A model generated the notes under the pieces. That model had not been told where the DNA came from and did not search any database. It was given only the letters and a program-made list of their open reading frames with translations. A stretch of DNA of 64,000 nt, taken from Polyangiaceae bacterium (lineage in GTDB: Bacteria; Myxococcota_A; Polyangia; Polyangiales; Polyangiaceae). Of the stretch, positions 51,361-60,569 are shown one piece after another. The stretch covers positions 4,526,001-4,590,000 of the forward strand of contig JADJRH010000011.1 in the NCBI GenBank assembly GCA_016712345.1, in the 5' to 3' direction. Made by a program: the position numbers and the translations under genes. Each line of letters starts with the position of its first letter. The stretch's first letter is position 1.

Positions 51361-53061
51361 GTGCTCCTCGCCCTTCGGGTAAAAAACTTCATCCTGATGG
51401 ACGCGCTTGAACTGCGTCTCTCACCGGGGTTCAACGTGCTGACCGGTGAAACGGGCGCGGGAAAGTCGATTGTCGTCGGCGCGCTTTCGCTTGTTTTGGG
51501 CGGGCGGGCGAGCGCCGAGCAAGTGCGCCCGGGTGAATCTGAAGCTGAAGTCGAGGCGCTTTTTGACGTGAGCGAAGCCGAAGGTGTACGCACTCGTTTG
51601 GAGGCCTCGGACATTCCGCTTCGCGACGGCGAGCTGGTGCTGCGACGCGTGGTTCAGGCAAATGGGCGATCGCGCGCGTACATGAACGGGCGGTTGTGCA
51701 CGGCGGGTGAACTCGCGGCGCTCGCACCGGAGTTGTGTGACATCGCGTCGCAGCACGAAAGCGTGGCCCTCACGAACGCGTCAACACACATTCATTACCT
51801 CGATCGATTCGCGAAGCTCGCCAATGCCCGCGGTGCGTTGGCAAGCGAGGTGCTCGCGCTCGAAGCGATTGTCGGCGAGATGAAGAAAGCTCAGGAGGAT
51901 GAACGAACGCGCGGTGAGCGCGAAGCGTTCATCACTTTTCAGCTCCAAGAGATCGATGCGGTCGCGCCGCGCCCCGGTGAAGTGGAAACTCTCACGGCCG
52001 AACGGCACCGCCTGCGACACACCGAAAAGCTGCTGGGGCTCATCTCCGGTGCGTCCGCGCGGTTGGATCAAGAGGAAGACAGCGTTTGTGATGTGCTGGC
52101 GAGGCTCGTCAAAGACGTGCGCACCGCGGCCGACATCGATCCGTCGCTCAGCGGCGCAGCCGAGCGATTTGAAAGTGCGTTCGCCGAGCTTGCCGAAGTG
52201 GCACGCGACCTCGGTCGATACGCCGAACGGATCGAAGCGAATCCGCATCGCCTTCACGAGGTGGAAGATCGCCTTTACCGAATAGAAGGGTTGTTGCGTC
52301 GCCACGGGCCGACCATCGCCGACGTGATCACCGCGCGCGAGCGGCTCGCGGGTGAGCTTGCGCGCATGCAAAACGCGCAGAGCCGCCTCGCCGAATTAAC
52401 GCGTGAACGCGATGCACAGCTTGCAAAAGCCGCAGGCCTTGCAAAAAAGTTGTCGGCAAAGCGCAAAGAGGCGGCGGATCGTTTGGCGCGCGCGATTTCC
52501 ACCGAGCTGAACGAACTTGCGATGGGAGGCGCGCGCGTGCTCGTCGACGTGGCGCCTCTCGGCGGCGATGTTCGCGAACTCGCCGTCGACGGCGCTCGCT
52601 TGTCACGCGACGGGATCGATCGCGTCGAGTTTTTGATCGCGCCGAACAAAGGAATGGATCCAAAACCGCTCGGACGCATCGCATCGGGCGGTGAGCTTTC
52701 GCGCGCGTTGTTGGCGCTTAAACGTGTGCTCGCCGAACACGGGCCCGCCGGGCTCTACGTGTTCGATGAAGTGGACGCGGGCATCGGCGGCGCCGTCGCC
52801 GACAAGATCGGCCGCGCGATCGGCGACGTGGCGAAATATCACCAAGTATTGTGCATCACGCACCTGGCGCCGATTGCAGCGTTTGCGGAGACACACTTCG
52901 TGGTGAGCAAAGAGAGCGCTGCCAGCGTCACCAAGAGCGAGTTGCGACGCGTGGATGGGAAAGACAGAACCGCCGAGGTCGCGCGGATGTTGACGGGCGC
53001 AAAGGTCACTCCGGCAGCGCTGAAAGCGGCCGGCGAACTGCTTCGAAGCGCGCGCTTGTAG
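51361..53061 (+). CDS. recN: DNA repair protein RecN
   Basis: SMC-like ATPase for double-strand break repair. About 566 residues from GTG 51361: LALRVKNFILMDALELRLSPGFNVLTGETGAGKSIVVGAL has the Walker A GETGAGKS, the middle is a coiled coil (about 150-350), and the C-terminus has RIASGGELSRALLALKRVL (ABC signature) and LYVFDEVDAGIGGAVADKIG (Walker B), with CITHLAPIAAFA. All normal. Upstream 51292-51360 could encode a longer start but lacks support. Confidence 0.95.
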   Translation: MLLALRVKNFILMDALELRLSPGFNVLTGETGAGKSIVVGALSLVLGGRASAEQVRPGESEAEVEALFDVSEAEGVRTRLEASDIPLRDGELVLRRVVQANGRSRAYMNGRLCTAGELAALAPELCDIASQHESVALTNASTHIHYLDRFAKLANARGALASEVLALEAIVGEMKKAQEDERTRGEREAFITFQLQEIDAVAPRPGEVETLTAERHRLRHTEKLLGLISGASARLDQEEDSVCDVLARLVKDVRTAADIDPSLSGAAERFESAFAELAEVARDLGRYAERIEANPHRLHEVEDRLYRIEGLLRRHGPTIADVITARERLAGELARMQNAQSRLAELTRERDAQLAKAAGLAKKLSAKRKEAADRLARAISTELNELAMGGARVLVDVAPLGGDVRELAVDGARLSRDGIDRVEFLIAPNKGMDPKPLGRIASGGELSRALLALKRVLAEHGPAGLYVFDEVDAGIGGAVADKIGRAIGDVAKYHQVLCITHLAPIAAFAETHFVVSKESAASVTKSELRRVDGKDRTAEVARMLTGAKVTPAALKAAGELLRSARL

Positions 53062-53081
53062 GCGGGATTGCCAATGCGTAC

Positions 53082-54473
53082 TCAATCGAGATCGACGCGA
53101 GCCACTTCACGCAGCCAAGGCAACACCGCACCGGCGGTTCGATACAAACCGTGCGCAATGCGACGAACACGCATTGGATTTGATTTCGCCGATCGCGATT
53201 CGATCACGTAGAGGAGTTGACGCAGATCCACGGTCCAGAGCGATCGCAGGCGATACCCAAGCGGCACCGCATATTCGGCCGCGATGGGGCTGAGCGCGTC
53301 AATCTCCTGCCAGGTGGCAAGCGCTCCCAACATCGCGTCTTGGTACAACTCCGCGAGGCCGAGATCGAGCAGATCCTCCGGCATTTGAAAGCCGAGCCGA
53401 CACGTGAGGCGCTGCGTTGTTGCCGTGTGGGCCCGAGGCCGCAAAAGGTCGAACAACGTGGCCGCGTCGGCCATGATCTCAAAGCTCATCGACGCGGCCT
53501 CAAAGCCGCGGGGCACAAGTTCATCTGAGGCGCGCTTTTGAAGCACCGCTCGAAGCACATCCAGAACTTGAGCCTCCTTCGCCGACCGCAAACTCCCGAT
53601 GAGCGCAAACGCGTTCACCGACGCATCGCTCGCGTCGTACGCCATCGCCAGCATGACTCGTTCAAGCGCGTCTTTGTCGTGCCGAATAAGCCGCACCGGC
53701 TGGCTGATCACCATGGTTGCAGACGAGCCTTCAACCGGCGCTGAATATAGGCGCCCAACGGCGTTGGCCAATTCAACCGCGGCCGCTTCACGCATTGGAC
53801 TTCCGTGAGCCACGGAGAACGCCGTCGGCAGCGCCGTCCGCGCGGCGTTGAAGATCGCCGCCGCTGCCGCCCTCACCTCCGGGAGAGGATGCGACAAGAG
53901 CTTTCGACAATGAGCCGAAAGCACCCGCGCGCTCGCAGTGAGGTACACACGCGTTCGCGTTGCCGCCGGAAGCACCCCAATGGCGAGGTTGTGAGCCGCA
54001 TCCGCCGCGACGTCCGCAGACACATCGTCGCGCGCGGCGATGCGCTCCGCCGCACGAGCGGTGAGCTGCGCGTACGCTGCGTCGAGCGCCCGCGTTGCGT
54101 GCCGAATTTTTTCACGAACTCCGGGATCAAAACCCAGCGCTTCAACAGCTCCCTCGGCGGCGAGCGCAACAGGTGGAACCAGCGTGGAAACGGATCGACT
54201 GTCTTCTACGGCGCGAGCCGCGAGGAGACTCAACCCCTCCACAGCAACGTGCAGCGAACAGTGCTCAAGCTCTTCAGCGGATCGCGCTGCAGGGGCATCT
54301 CCACCACGGTTTTTGCAGGCAGTCAGCGCGCTTTCAAAAGCGCGCTCGTCGCCCGCCCCCGAAGCAAACACGTGCGGAACCCACCGCTCGTCCACGCCCA
54401 ACACCGCTTTGGCTTGGGGCCCCGTTGCTCGTTCAACTGCCGCTGATGTTCCCCCTTCGTGGCCCGAGATCAT
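53082..54473 (-). CDS. ThyX-like (FAD-dependent thymidylate synthase fold) protein, divergent
   Basis: A 463-residue protein that looks like two ThyX-like halves. The C-terminal half shows PVRLIRHDKDALERVMLAMAYD, then MSFEIMADAATLFDLLRPRAHTATTQRLTCRLGF, AEYAVPLGYRLRSLWTVDLRQLLYVIESRS and RVRRIAHGLYRTA, the order and pattern of the two-domain ThyX-like group. The usual RHRxxS-type motif is degenerate here (LLRPRAHTATTQRLTC), so catalytic thymidylate synthesis is doubtful. Start: ATG 54473 with GAGGG upstream; GTG 54488 would add five residues. It is next to map on the same strand. Confidence 0.68.
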   Translation of the reverse strand: MISGHEGGTSAAVERATGPQAKAVLGVDERWVPHVFASGAGDERAFESALTACKNRGGDAPAARSAEELEHCSLHVAVEGLSLLAARAVEDSRSVSTLVPPVALAAEGAVEALGFDPGVREKIRHATRALDAAYAQLTARAAERIAARDDVSADVAADAAHNLAIGVLPAATRTRVYLTASARVLSAHCRKLLSHPLPEVRAAAAAIFNAARTALPTAFSVAHGSPMREAAAVELANAVGRLYSAPVEGSSATMVISQPVRLIRHDKDALERVMLAMAYDASDASVNAFALIGSLRSAKEAQVLDVLRAVLQKRASDELVPRGFEAASMSFEIMADAATLFDLLRPRAHTATTQRLTCRLGFQMPEDLLDLGLAELYQDAMLGALATWQEIDALSPIAAEYAVPLGYRLRSLWTVDLRQLLYVIESRSAKSNPMRVRRIAHGLYRTAGAVLPWLREVARVDLD

Positions 54474-54512
54474 CGGTTGCCCTCGCACGGATGGGTGTTC
54501 CCTTGATTGCTT

Positions 54513-55340
54513 CTACACAGCCGCCGACGAGCGCAGCACATCGGCGGAAAAAGGATCGGGGAAGTTTTCGCTGTTTTCCAGACGAACTTTTCGACGCGTC
54601 AAAACCTCGCACCCGCTTTTGGTGACAACAACCGTGTGTTCAAACTGCGCGGACAACGACCCGTCGACGGTCACAGCTGTCCATTTGTCGGCGAGCACCT
54701 CAATATCGAAGTGCCCAAGATTGATCATCGGCTCAATCGTGAAGCACATGCCCGCCTTCAGCCGCATACCGTTGCCCCACTTTCCAACGTGTTGCACTTG
54801 AGGAGGCTCGTGAAACTTTCGACCGATGCCGTGCCCGACAAACGCGCGAACCACCGAGCACCCCTGCCCCTCGGCGAACTCTTGAATAGCCGCTCCAATG
54901 TCGCCGAGGCGCGCGCCTTCGCGAACCTGCGCAATGCCCAAATCCAAACTGCGGCGTGACACCTCGGTCACGTGTTTCGCTTCAGCCGAAGGTGTACCCA
55001 CATAAAACGTGGCTGAAGTGTCGCCGAAGAAACCATTAAAAATCGTGGTCACGTCCACGTTGATAATGTCGCCCGGTTCAAGCACGCGCCCATCGGGAAT
55101 GCCGTGGCAAACCACTTCATTGATGGATGTACACACGCTCTTCGGAAAGCCGTGATAGTTCAGCGGCGCCGGCCACCCGCCTCGGCGAACGGTGTCTTCG
55201 TGCACGAACGTGTTGATCTCGTCCGTCGTAATGCCCGGCCGCAGGATCTTCCCCACGCCGATCAGCGTTTCGGCGGCCATTTGCGAGGCGACGCGAATTC
55301 CGTCCACCTCCTTCACAGTCTTGATCGTGACGTTGCTCAT
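54513..55340 (-). CDS. map: Methionine aminopeptidase type I
   Basis: Removes the initiator Met from new proteins. The 275-residue type I enzyme shows NEVVCHGIPDGRVLEPGDIINVDVTTIFNGFFGDTSATF with its metal ligands (Asp, Asp), HGIGRKFHEPP (His), FTIEPMINLG (Glu) and FEHTVVVT (Glu/His region). ATG 55340. It stands 40 bases upstream of the ThyX-like gene and has a hypothetical lipoprotein upstream. Confidence 0.95.
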   Translation of the reverse strand: MSNVTIKTVKEVDGIRVASQMAAETLIGVGKILRPGITTDEINTFVHEDTVRRGGWPAPLNYHGFPKSVCTSINEVVCHGIPDGRVLEPGDIINVDVTTIFNGFFGDTSATFYVGTPSAEAKHVTEVSRRSLDLGIAQVREGARLGDIGAAIQEFAEGQGCSVVRAFVGHGIGRKFHEPPQVQHVGKWGNGMRLKAGMCFTIEPMINLGHFDIEVLADKWTAVTVDGSLSAQFEHTVVVTKSGCEVLTRRKVRLENSENFPDPFSADVLRSSAAV

Positions 55341-55389
55341 GCGCGGCGACCGCCTCTGGGGCTCATTTCCGGATGAAGGACAGCGTTCG

Positions 55390-55992
55390 TCATTTGCCGG
55401 ATGCCTCCGCGAGAAAAACCGCTTCTTTCACCGCTTCCGCAACATCGGCGTTATCGGGGGAAAAGTGCCAGTGGTACTCGACCTCTGTACCGTCGGCGCT
55501 CGCAAATCGATGAACGAACCCGATAAACGTGAGGCCTTGCATCCGTTGATCCATCGCTTTTGCGATGCCGTAGGCAGCGCTCGCGGGCTTAATTAAAAGC
55601 TCCAACTGCTTTTCTTCGATCTTCGGATTGGGAACCAGAGTCGGCGTCGCTACCTGCACACCCAGGTGGTACCGACTGTCATCGCCGATGGTGTCCACAG
55701 TGACCGTTTGCACGCGAAAGCGAGCCACCAGCTGGGCGGTGAGCGCGCGCTCGCGAAGGTATTTGTCGCCGCGCGCCGGCGGTACCTCCATGGTGTACCC
55801 AACAGCGGCGGGCTCAATGTTGTCGTCGAAAATCGTACGCGCGTGCTCATCCCAAGGGCGAAGACCCAGCGCGCTCGGCGATTGCGCCTCACTCCCAGAT
55901 GGGCCGCACCCGGAGGCCGCCGACAAAACACCCAGCAAGAGTGCACTTGCAACCCGCAACGCGGCGCGACGACGAGTGAAACCGATGGGCAT
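55390..55992 (-). CDS. Hypothetical secreted lipoprotein
   Basis: About 200 residues from ATG 55992 (MPIGFTRRRAALRVASALLLGVLSAASGCG), whose lipobox Cys lies near residue 29. The mature part is a soluble domain (EHARTIFDDNIEPAAVGYTME, VARFRVQTVTVDTIGDDS, LLIKPASAAYGIAKAMDQRM). I recognise no family. It is 50 bases upstream of the map start, same strand. Confidence 0.65.
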   Translation of the reverse strand: MPIGFTRRRAALRVASALLLGVLSAASGCGPSGSEAQSPSALGLRPWDEHARTIFDDNIEPAAVGYTMEVPPARGDKYLRERALTAQLVARFRVQTVTVDTIGDDSRYHLGVQVATPTLVPNPKIEEKQLELLIKPASAAYGIAKAMDQRMQGLTFIGFVHRFASADGTEVEYHWHFSPDNADVAEAVKEAVFLAEASGK

Positions 55993-56274
55993 TTCGAAGA
56001 AACGGCAGGTAGCACGACCACCGCGCCCTGTCAGGCTGGGCGACGCGCCCAAAGCCCGCCGGCCGAAAAAGCCACCTTCACAAGCGCCCACATTGACGCG
56101 CGGCGGCACGAACATGGGCTGAAGCACCGGAGCCGGCCAACATCGGAAACCTGCTTTACGACGCGAATGCGCGGGGTGCGGCCCCGTCCAAGGTCATACT
56201 GCGGCGGGAGCCGGACTTTTCGTCACCCGCCCCATCCTGTAAAAAGCGGCGCAGGCCTGCGTCGGAGGAACGTT

Positions 56275-57117
56275 ATGAAGGGTAGGAAATTTTGGTGCGC
56301 TTTAGCTGCGCTCGGAATCGGGTTCGCAACGGCCGGCGCATCGACCGATGCGTTTGCTCAAAAAAAGCCAAAAGACAAACCGGCCGCACCTGCTCCCAAC
56401 GAGCCGGCCACTTCTAAAAAAGACCTGAACTTTGACCTCGCGGGTGTGAGCTGGGGCCAATCAATCAAAGCGGTCACCGAGGCCGTCGGCAAAATCCTCG
56501 ACGAGGACTACAAGCCGCTCTACGCGAAGGTGTCGCCGGGCGTAAAAATGCAACAGCTCGACGCCGCTCTCGCAGAAGAAAAATCGGCATTTGCGCGCAG
56601 CAAAATCGACTTCGGGAAAACCCCGGTCGCGCTCGACTCAGGCCCGCTCAAGGGTGAGTACACCTACAACAACAAAGAAGCGAAGCTTGAGTTTTCCCGA
56701 AAGGGCGTAACGTTTCACTTCTTCTTCATCCAAGACAAACTCTGGAAAATCATCGCGGAGAAAAAACTCGGTGAAAAAGAAGCCGCCGGAAAAGACTTTG
56801 CCGACGCGGTTGCCAAAGTAGCCAAAGACCTCGGAGTCGCCGGCCGCATTCAAGCCGCCGACGCAGCCAAAGGGCTCTACGCCCAAGAGGTTGATTGGAA
56901 AGACGCCAAAACCCACCTTCGCGTGATTGAACGCAGCGCCGCGACTGTAGCGTTTGCGTACGAAGACCAAGCAACGTTGGCAAACCTCACCACGTTGCGC
57001 GCCAACAAGCCCCCGGCCACAAACGAGGTCGATCCCGCGGTGGCAGCGGTCACGCGCAAAGAGACTCCCCCACCCGAGCCGCCCAAGCCCGATCCCAAGA
57101 AAGCTCCAAAGAAGTAG
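56275..57117 (+). CDS. Hypothetical secreted protein, Lys-rich
   Basis: A 280-residue protein with a signal peptide (RKFWCALAALGIGFATAGASTDAFAQ). ATG 56275 follows GGAGGA. The mature part is Lys-rich with two beta-rich repeats: DLNFDLAGVSWGQSIKAVTEAVGKIL and GTVFHFFFIQDKLWKIIAEKKLGEKEA region. It ends in a Lys/Pro-rich tail. No family recognised. Confidence 0.65.
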   Translation: MKGRKFWCALAALGIGFATAGASTDAFAQKKPKDKPAAPAPNEPATSKKDLNFDLAGVSWGQSIKAVTEAVGKILDEDYKPLYAKVSPGVKMQQLDAALAEEKSAFARSKIDFGKTPVALDSGPLKGEYTYNNKEAKLEFSRKGVTFHFFFIQDKLWKIIAEKKLGEKEAAGKDFADAVAKVAKDLGVAGRIQAADAAKGLYAQEVDWKDAKTHLRVIERSAATVAFAYEDQATLANLTTLRANKPPATNEVDPAVAAVTRKETPPPEPPKPDPKKAPKK

Positions 57118-57135
57118 CGATCCCGCTGCGGCGTT

Positions 57136-57325
57136 GCGTACACATGCATCGCCGCATCTTCAATTGTGTACACAAACCTCCACATTCCGGCACCCGTTGG
57201 GTCAACTCGGATTGTGTACATTTACCGAGTAAACCTTCTCACTCTTCACAGCCGCGTTCCGTATCGCCTCTGCGGCGCTCGTTCGCGGCGCCCAAATGCG
57301 CGCACGACCGTGAGGCTGCGTACAC
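57136..57325. other. Intergenic cluster of GTGTACAC-type motifs
   Basis: Between convergent genes ending at 57117 and 57332, four related octamers occur: GCGTACAC (57136), GTGTACAC (57166), GTGTACAT (57214) and GCGTACAC (57318). No hairpin terminator is obvious. The same motif family also clusters in the convergent gap at 32173-32276. Confidence 0.65.
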
Positions 57326-57331
57326 AAACGC

Positions 57332-57760
57332 TCAGCTTTTTTTCGGCAACAGCGAGTCGGGGCGAAACGCGTCTGGAAGCAGCTCTGCCAACGAGGTTGT
57401 GCGCGTTCGCTCCGGCTCGCCGTTCACCATCAAGCGAATTGGCAAGTCTTCGGCGAACTCCACAAGCATTTGCCGGCACGCGCCACACGGCGATCCTGCT
57501 TTGGGACCGCGCGTCACCACAAGCACAGCAATCGGCTCGCGCTCACCGGCCGCAACCATTTGCATGATCGCGCTGCGCTCCGCACAGATCGAATGCCCGT
57601 ACGCCGCGTTTTCCACGTTGCATCCGGCGTAGATGCGACCGCTCCGCCCGAGAATCGCGGCGCCGACGGGATATTCTGAATAGGGGCAATAAGCGCGCGC
57701 CTGCACTTCAAGCGCCGCCTCTTCGAGCGCTTCCCACACGACATCGGTGGCCTTGCTCAT
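57332..57760 (-). CDS. cdd: Cytidine deaminase
   Basis: Deaminates (deoxy)cytidine to (deoxy)uridine in pyrimidine salvage. From ATG 57760, 142 residues: YCPYSEYPVGAAIL, GCNVENAAYGHSICAERSAI (the zinc-binding H/C-A-E motif) and SPCGACRQML (PCxxC). Length normal. Its ATG overlaps the PNP stop (ATGA), so the two form an operon. Confidence 0.94.
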   Translation of the reverse strand: MSKATDVVWEALEEAALEVQARAYCPYSEYPVGAAILGRSGRIYAGCNVENAAYGHSICAERSAIMQMVAAGEREPIAVLVVTRGPKAGSPCGACRQMLVEFAEDLPIRLMVNGEPERTRTTSLAELLPDAFRPDSLLPKKS

Positions 57761-58617
57761 CGAGCCCCCTCGCCCGTTTGTTGTGCGGCCACAAAAGCGG
57801 CGGCGCGCTCCACCCACGCCGACACCAACGAAACGAAACGCGGCTTCGCAAGATTCGCCGCCTCCTCCACCTCGGCGTGGGAAAGCTCCTGCGGTGAAAT
57901 CCCGGCCGCGAGGTTGGTGATGCACGACACCGCCGTGACGGGCACACGCATGTGCCGCAGCGCGATGGCCTCGGGAACGGTGCTCATCCCAACGGCATCG
58001 GCGCCGAGAACGCGCAACATCCGAATCTCCGCGGGCGTCTCGTACGTTGGACCGAGCAGGCCTGCGTACACACCCTCGTGCAAGCGCACGCCGAGACGCA
58101 GCGCGGCGGCACGAAGTTCAGCACCCAGCGTTGGATCGTACGCATGCGTCATGTCGGGAAACCGCGGACCGAGTTCGCTTTCATTCGGGCCGATGAGCGG
58201 GTTTTTGAACATCAGGTTCAGGTGATCGCGAATCAGCATCAGATCGCCCGGAGCAAACCACGGCGAAAGTCCTCCCGCAGCGTTGGTGATCAACATCGCC
58301 CGCGCGCCGAGGCGAGCCAGCAATCGAACCCCGAACACCGCGCGCTCGGGCTCGTGCCCTTCGTACATGTGTGCGCGCCCTTGCAAACACGCCACCGTGA
58401 CCCCGTTGGAACGACCAATCCACAACTTGCCCGCGTGCCCCTGCACCGTGGAAACAGGCATGTGAGGCACGTCCGCGTACGGAATGGCCTGCGCGTTTTC
58501 GAGCTGCTCCGCCCAAGCGCCAAGCCCGGAGCCAAGCACCACGCCCACTGTCGGCGCTTGATTCGTGCGCGCCCTCACTGCCAGGGCCGCTTCGTTTAAT
58601 GCTGAAACAACGCTCAT
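57757..58617 (-). CDS. Purine-nucleoside phosphorylase
   Basis: Trimeric-type PNP cleaving purine nucleosides with phosphate. 286 residues from ATG 58617: VGVVLGSGLGAWAEQL, VQGHAGKLWIGR, LQGRAHMYEGHEP, LITNAAGGLSPWFAPGDLMLIRDHLNL, GPTYETPAEIRMLRVLGADAVGMSTVPEAIALRHM and SCITNLAAGIS. These match the deoD-type II/PunA family (inosine/guanosine). Coupled to cdd. Confidence 0.93.
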   Translation of the reverse strand: MSVVSALNEAALAVRARTNQAPTVGVVLGSGLGAWAEQLENAQAIPYADVPHMPVSTVQGHAGKLWIGRSNGVTVACLQGRAHMYEGHEPERAVFGVRLLARLGARAMLITNAAGGLSPWFAPGDLMLIRDHLNLMFKNPLIGPNESELGPRFPDMTHAYDPTLGAELRAAALRLGVRLHEGVYAGLLGPTYETPAEIRMLRVLGADAVGMSTVPEAIALRHMRVPVTAVSCITNLAAGISPQELSHAEVEEAANLAKPRFVSLVSAWVERAAAFVAAQQTGEGAR

Positions 58618-58768
58618 CGGCGCGCAGCCTAGCACCAACCACGGGCGAAATGCCTCGACGATAAGGCTTGACGGACGCGCCCCTCACGCCTGCCGACTTG
58701 CCGATCGCCGGGTGTTCTTCCAGTGACTCTTTTCGCGGAGGTCCGGCCTCGCGTAGCTTGTGAGCCCG

Positions 58769-60463
58769 ATGGCTCGCGAGCCGAACACACCGCAGCGGCA
58801 ATGGGTGTACCCCATGGTGCTGCTCGCCTCGATCGCGCTCACCGGTTTTGCGCTTCTGTACACCTTTGATCACTTCTTCACGGGTGGTCCTGGATCGGGC
58901 GCGCCCGACGACTCGATACGCCGCTACTTCTTTTTTGACCAAAGCAGCATCACCGACGCCGCTTCGTCGCTCGGCTCAATGGTCGCCGGCGTCCTCGGTA
59001 TCGTGATCAGCGTTGTTGCCATCGTCGTGCAACTGTCGGCCGAAAGGTACACAGGCGTCACGTCGATGTTCTTTCGAGATCGAATCAACATCGGCGTCAT
59101 GGGCTTTTATGTGATCGCCTGCGTTTGCGGCGTATGGGTCGGCCTATCGATCCGCAGCGACTATGTGCCGCGCATCACCTTGCTCGTCATGATGTTGTTC
59201 ACCACCGTCGGCCTCGTCGGCATGGCGCCGTACTTCGCCTACGTGTTTCGCTTCTTGGAGCCCGCCAACATCATCGCGCGCATTCAAAGCGACGCGGGCC
59301 GCATCGCGCGTCGCGGCTCCGCATCGGGCGAAGGCCCCGATTGTGTTGAAGCGCAGGGCCTCACGCTGAGCGCGATGGAAGAACTCACCGACATCACATC
59401 CAACTCGATCTCGGGCAAAGACAAGATCATCGCGAGCCGCGCCGTCGACGCCCTCAAAGATTTTGCCGTCGAGTACCTTTCGTACAAGTCAAACGCCAGC
59501 GACGCGTGGTTTTCCATCGGCGAGTCCATTCGAGCCAATCCCGATTTCGTGGCCATGGACCCTGAGAGTTTGGGCGACCTCGTGAAGCGCCGAACCTGGG
59601 TTGAATGGAAAGTCATGCGCCAGTACCTCGGCATCTACAACGAGGCGCTCGGCGCAATGCGCGACATCAACTATCTCGTCGCGATCGACACGCGCTACAT
59701 CGGCGAAGCGGCGGCCAAGGCCAAAGACGAAGAACTAATCGTCCTCGTGCTTCGGTACATGAACTCGTACATGCGAGCCACGCTCAACGCGAAGGACGTG
59801 CACACCGCATACAACGTGCTCAACCAATATCGCCTGTTTGTTGAATCGCTGCTGCGACTCGGGTGCTTTCAAAAGGCCTTGGAAGCCGTGGAGCACATGA
59901 AATATTACGGGCACGTCAGCTACGACATGAAGCTCCCGTTCGTGACGGAAACAGTCGCCTACGACGTCGGCGCCATCTGCCAAGTTGCTCACGAACTCGA
60001 CACTCCCAATCAGGACAAGCTCCTCGCGATCTTTTTGGAACTCGATCGGCCTTCGCCCGAACGCGGCCAGGATCAGGCTCTCAAGGGTGTACGCAAGGCG
60101 CAGGTAAAACTCGCCGCGTATTACCTCTCGGCGGGCGATGAAGCCAAAGCTCGCCGCATTCGCGACGACATGGAGCAGGAACCCCGGCATCGCCTGCTTG
60201 CAATTCGCGAAGAGCTGGTGCGCGTTGAAACCAAAGATTTTTGGGAAATCATCGATCGCGGGCGCAACTTTGAGTTCATGCCGCCCAAGCAAAAAGAGTC
60301 GATGAAAGTCTTCTTTTCGTGGTTCGATCAGCTCACCGGCGCCGTCAGCATTCCACCCGCTGCGAGCACCCCCAAGGTGCCGCCGAGCACCGCCTCGGGT
60401 GAACCGTCGGTCCACGAAAGCGCCGCGAGCGGCCCCCCCACGGCGCCAACCGGCAAGGCTTAG
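58769..60463 (+). CDS. DUF2254-like membrane protein
   Basis: About 564 residues from ATG 58769. Four N-terminal transmembrane helices: YPMVLLASIALTGFALLYTF, SSLGSMVAGVLGIVISVVAIVVQLSAERYTG (a DUF2254 signature), GVMGFYVIACVCGVWVGLS and TLLVMMLFTTVGLVGMAPYFAYVFRF, with SITDAASSLGSMVAG. A large cytoplasmic helical domain follows (about 160-530), with a Pro/Ser tail. Function unknown. Confidence 0.8.
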   Translation: MAREPNTPQRQWVYPMVLLASIALTGFALLYTFDHFFTGGPGSGAPDDSIRRYFFFDQSSITDAASSLGSMVAGVLGIVISVVAIVVQLSAERYTGVTSMFFRDRINIGVMGFYVIACVCGVWVGLSIRSDYVPRITLLVMMLFTTVGLVGMAPYFAYVFRFLEPANIIARIQSDAGRIARRGSASGEGPDCVEAQGLTLSAMEELTDITSNSISGKDKIIASRAVDALKDFAVEYLSYKSNASDAWFSIGESIRANPDFVAMDPESLGDLVKRRTWVEWKVMRQYLGIYNEALGAMRDINYLVAIDTRYIGEAAAKAKDEELIVLVLRYMNSYMRATLNAKDVHTAYNVLNQYRLFVESLLRLGCFQKALEAVEHMKYYGHVSYDMKLPFVTETVAYDVGAICQVAHELDTPNQDKLLAIFLELDRPSPERGQDQALKGVRKAQVKLAAYYLSAGDEAKARRIRDDMEQEPRHRLLAIREELVRVETKDFWEIIDRGRNFEFMPPKQKESMKVFFSWFDQLTGAVSIPPAASTPKVPPSTASGEPSVHESAASGPPTAPTGKA

Positions 60464-60472
60464 AGGGGGGAA

Positions 60473-60492
60473 GCCGCATGTTCACATGCGGC
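60473..60492. repeat. Perfect hairpin after the DUF2254-like gene
   Basis: GCCGCATG, loop TTCA, CATGCGGC: an 8-bp perfect stem ten bases after the stop. No T tract follows, so terminator function is only possible if termination is T-independent here. Confidence 0.5.
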
Positions 60493-60569
60493 GTGGGAGG
60501 GCATCGGTGTGATCCCAAGTCATTGAAACATCGTGGGCCGATCAGCCGACGAAATGGAGCGGTGGACCG

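Noticed and set aside
48926..51614. Long minus-strand open frames (48926-49720 and 50562-51614)
   Set aside because: Antisense to the Pro/Ala-rich AgmX-like gene and recN; low-complexity Arg/Ala composition, typical of shadow frames in high-GC DNA.
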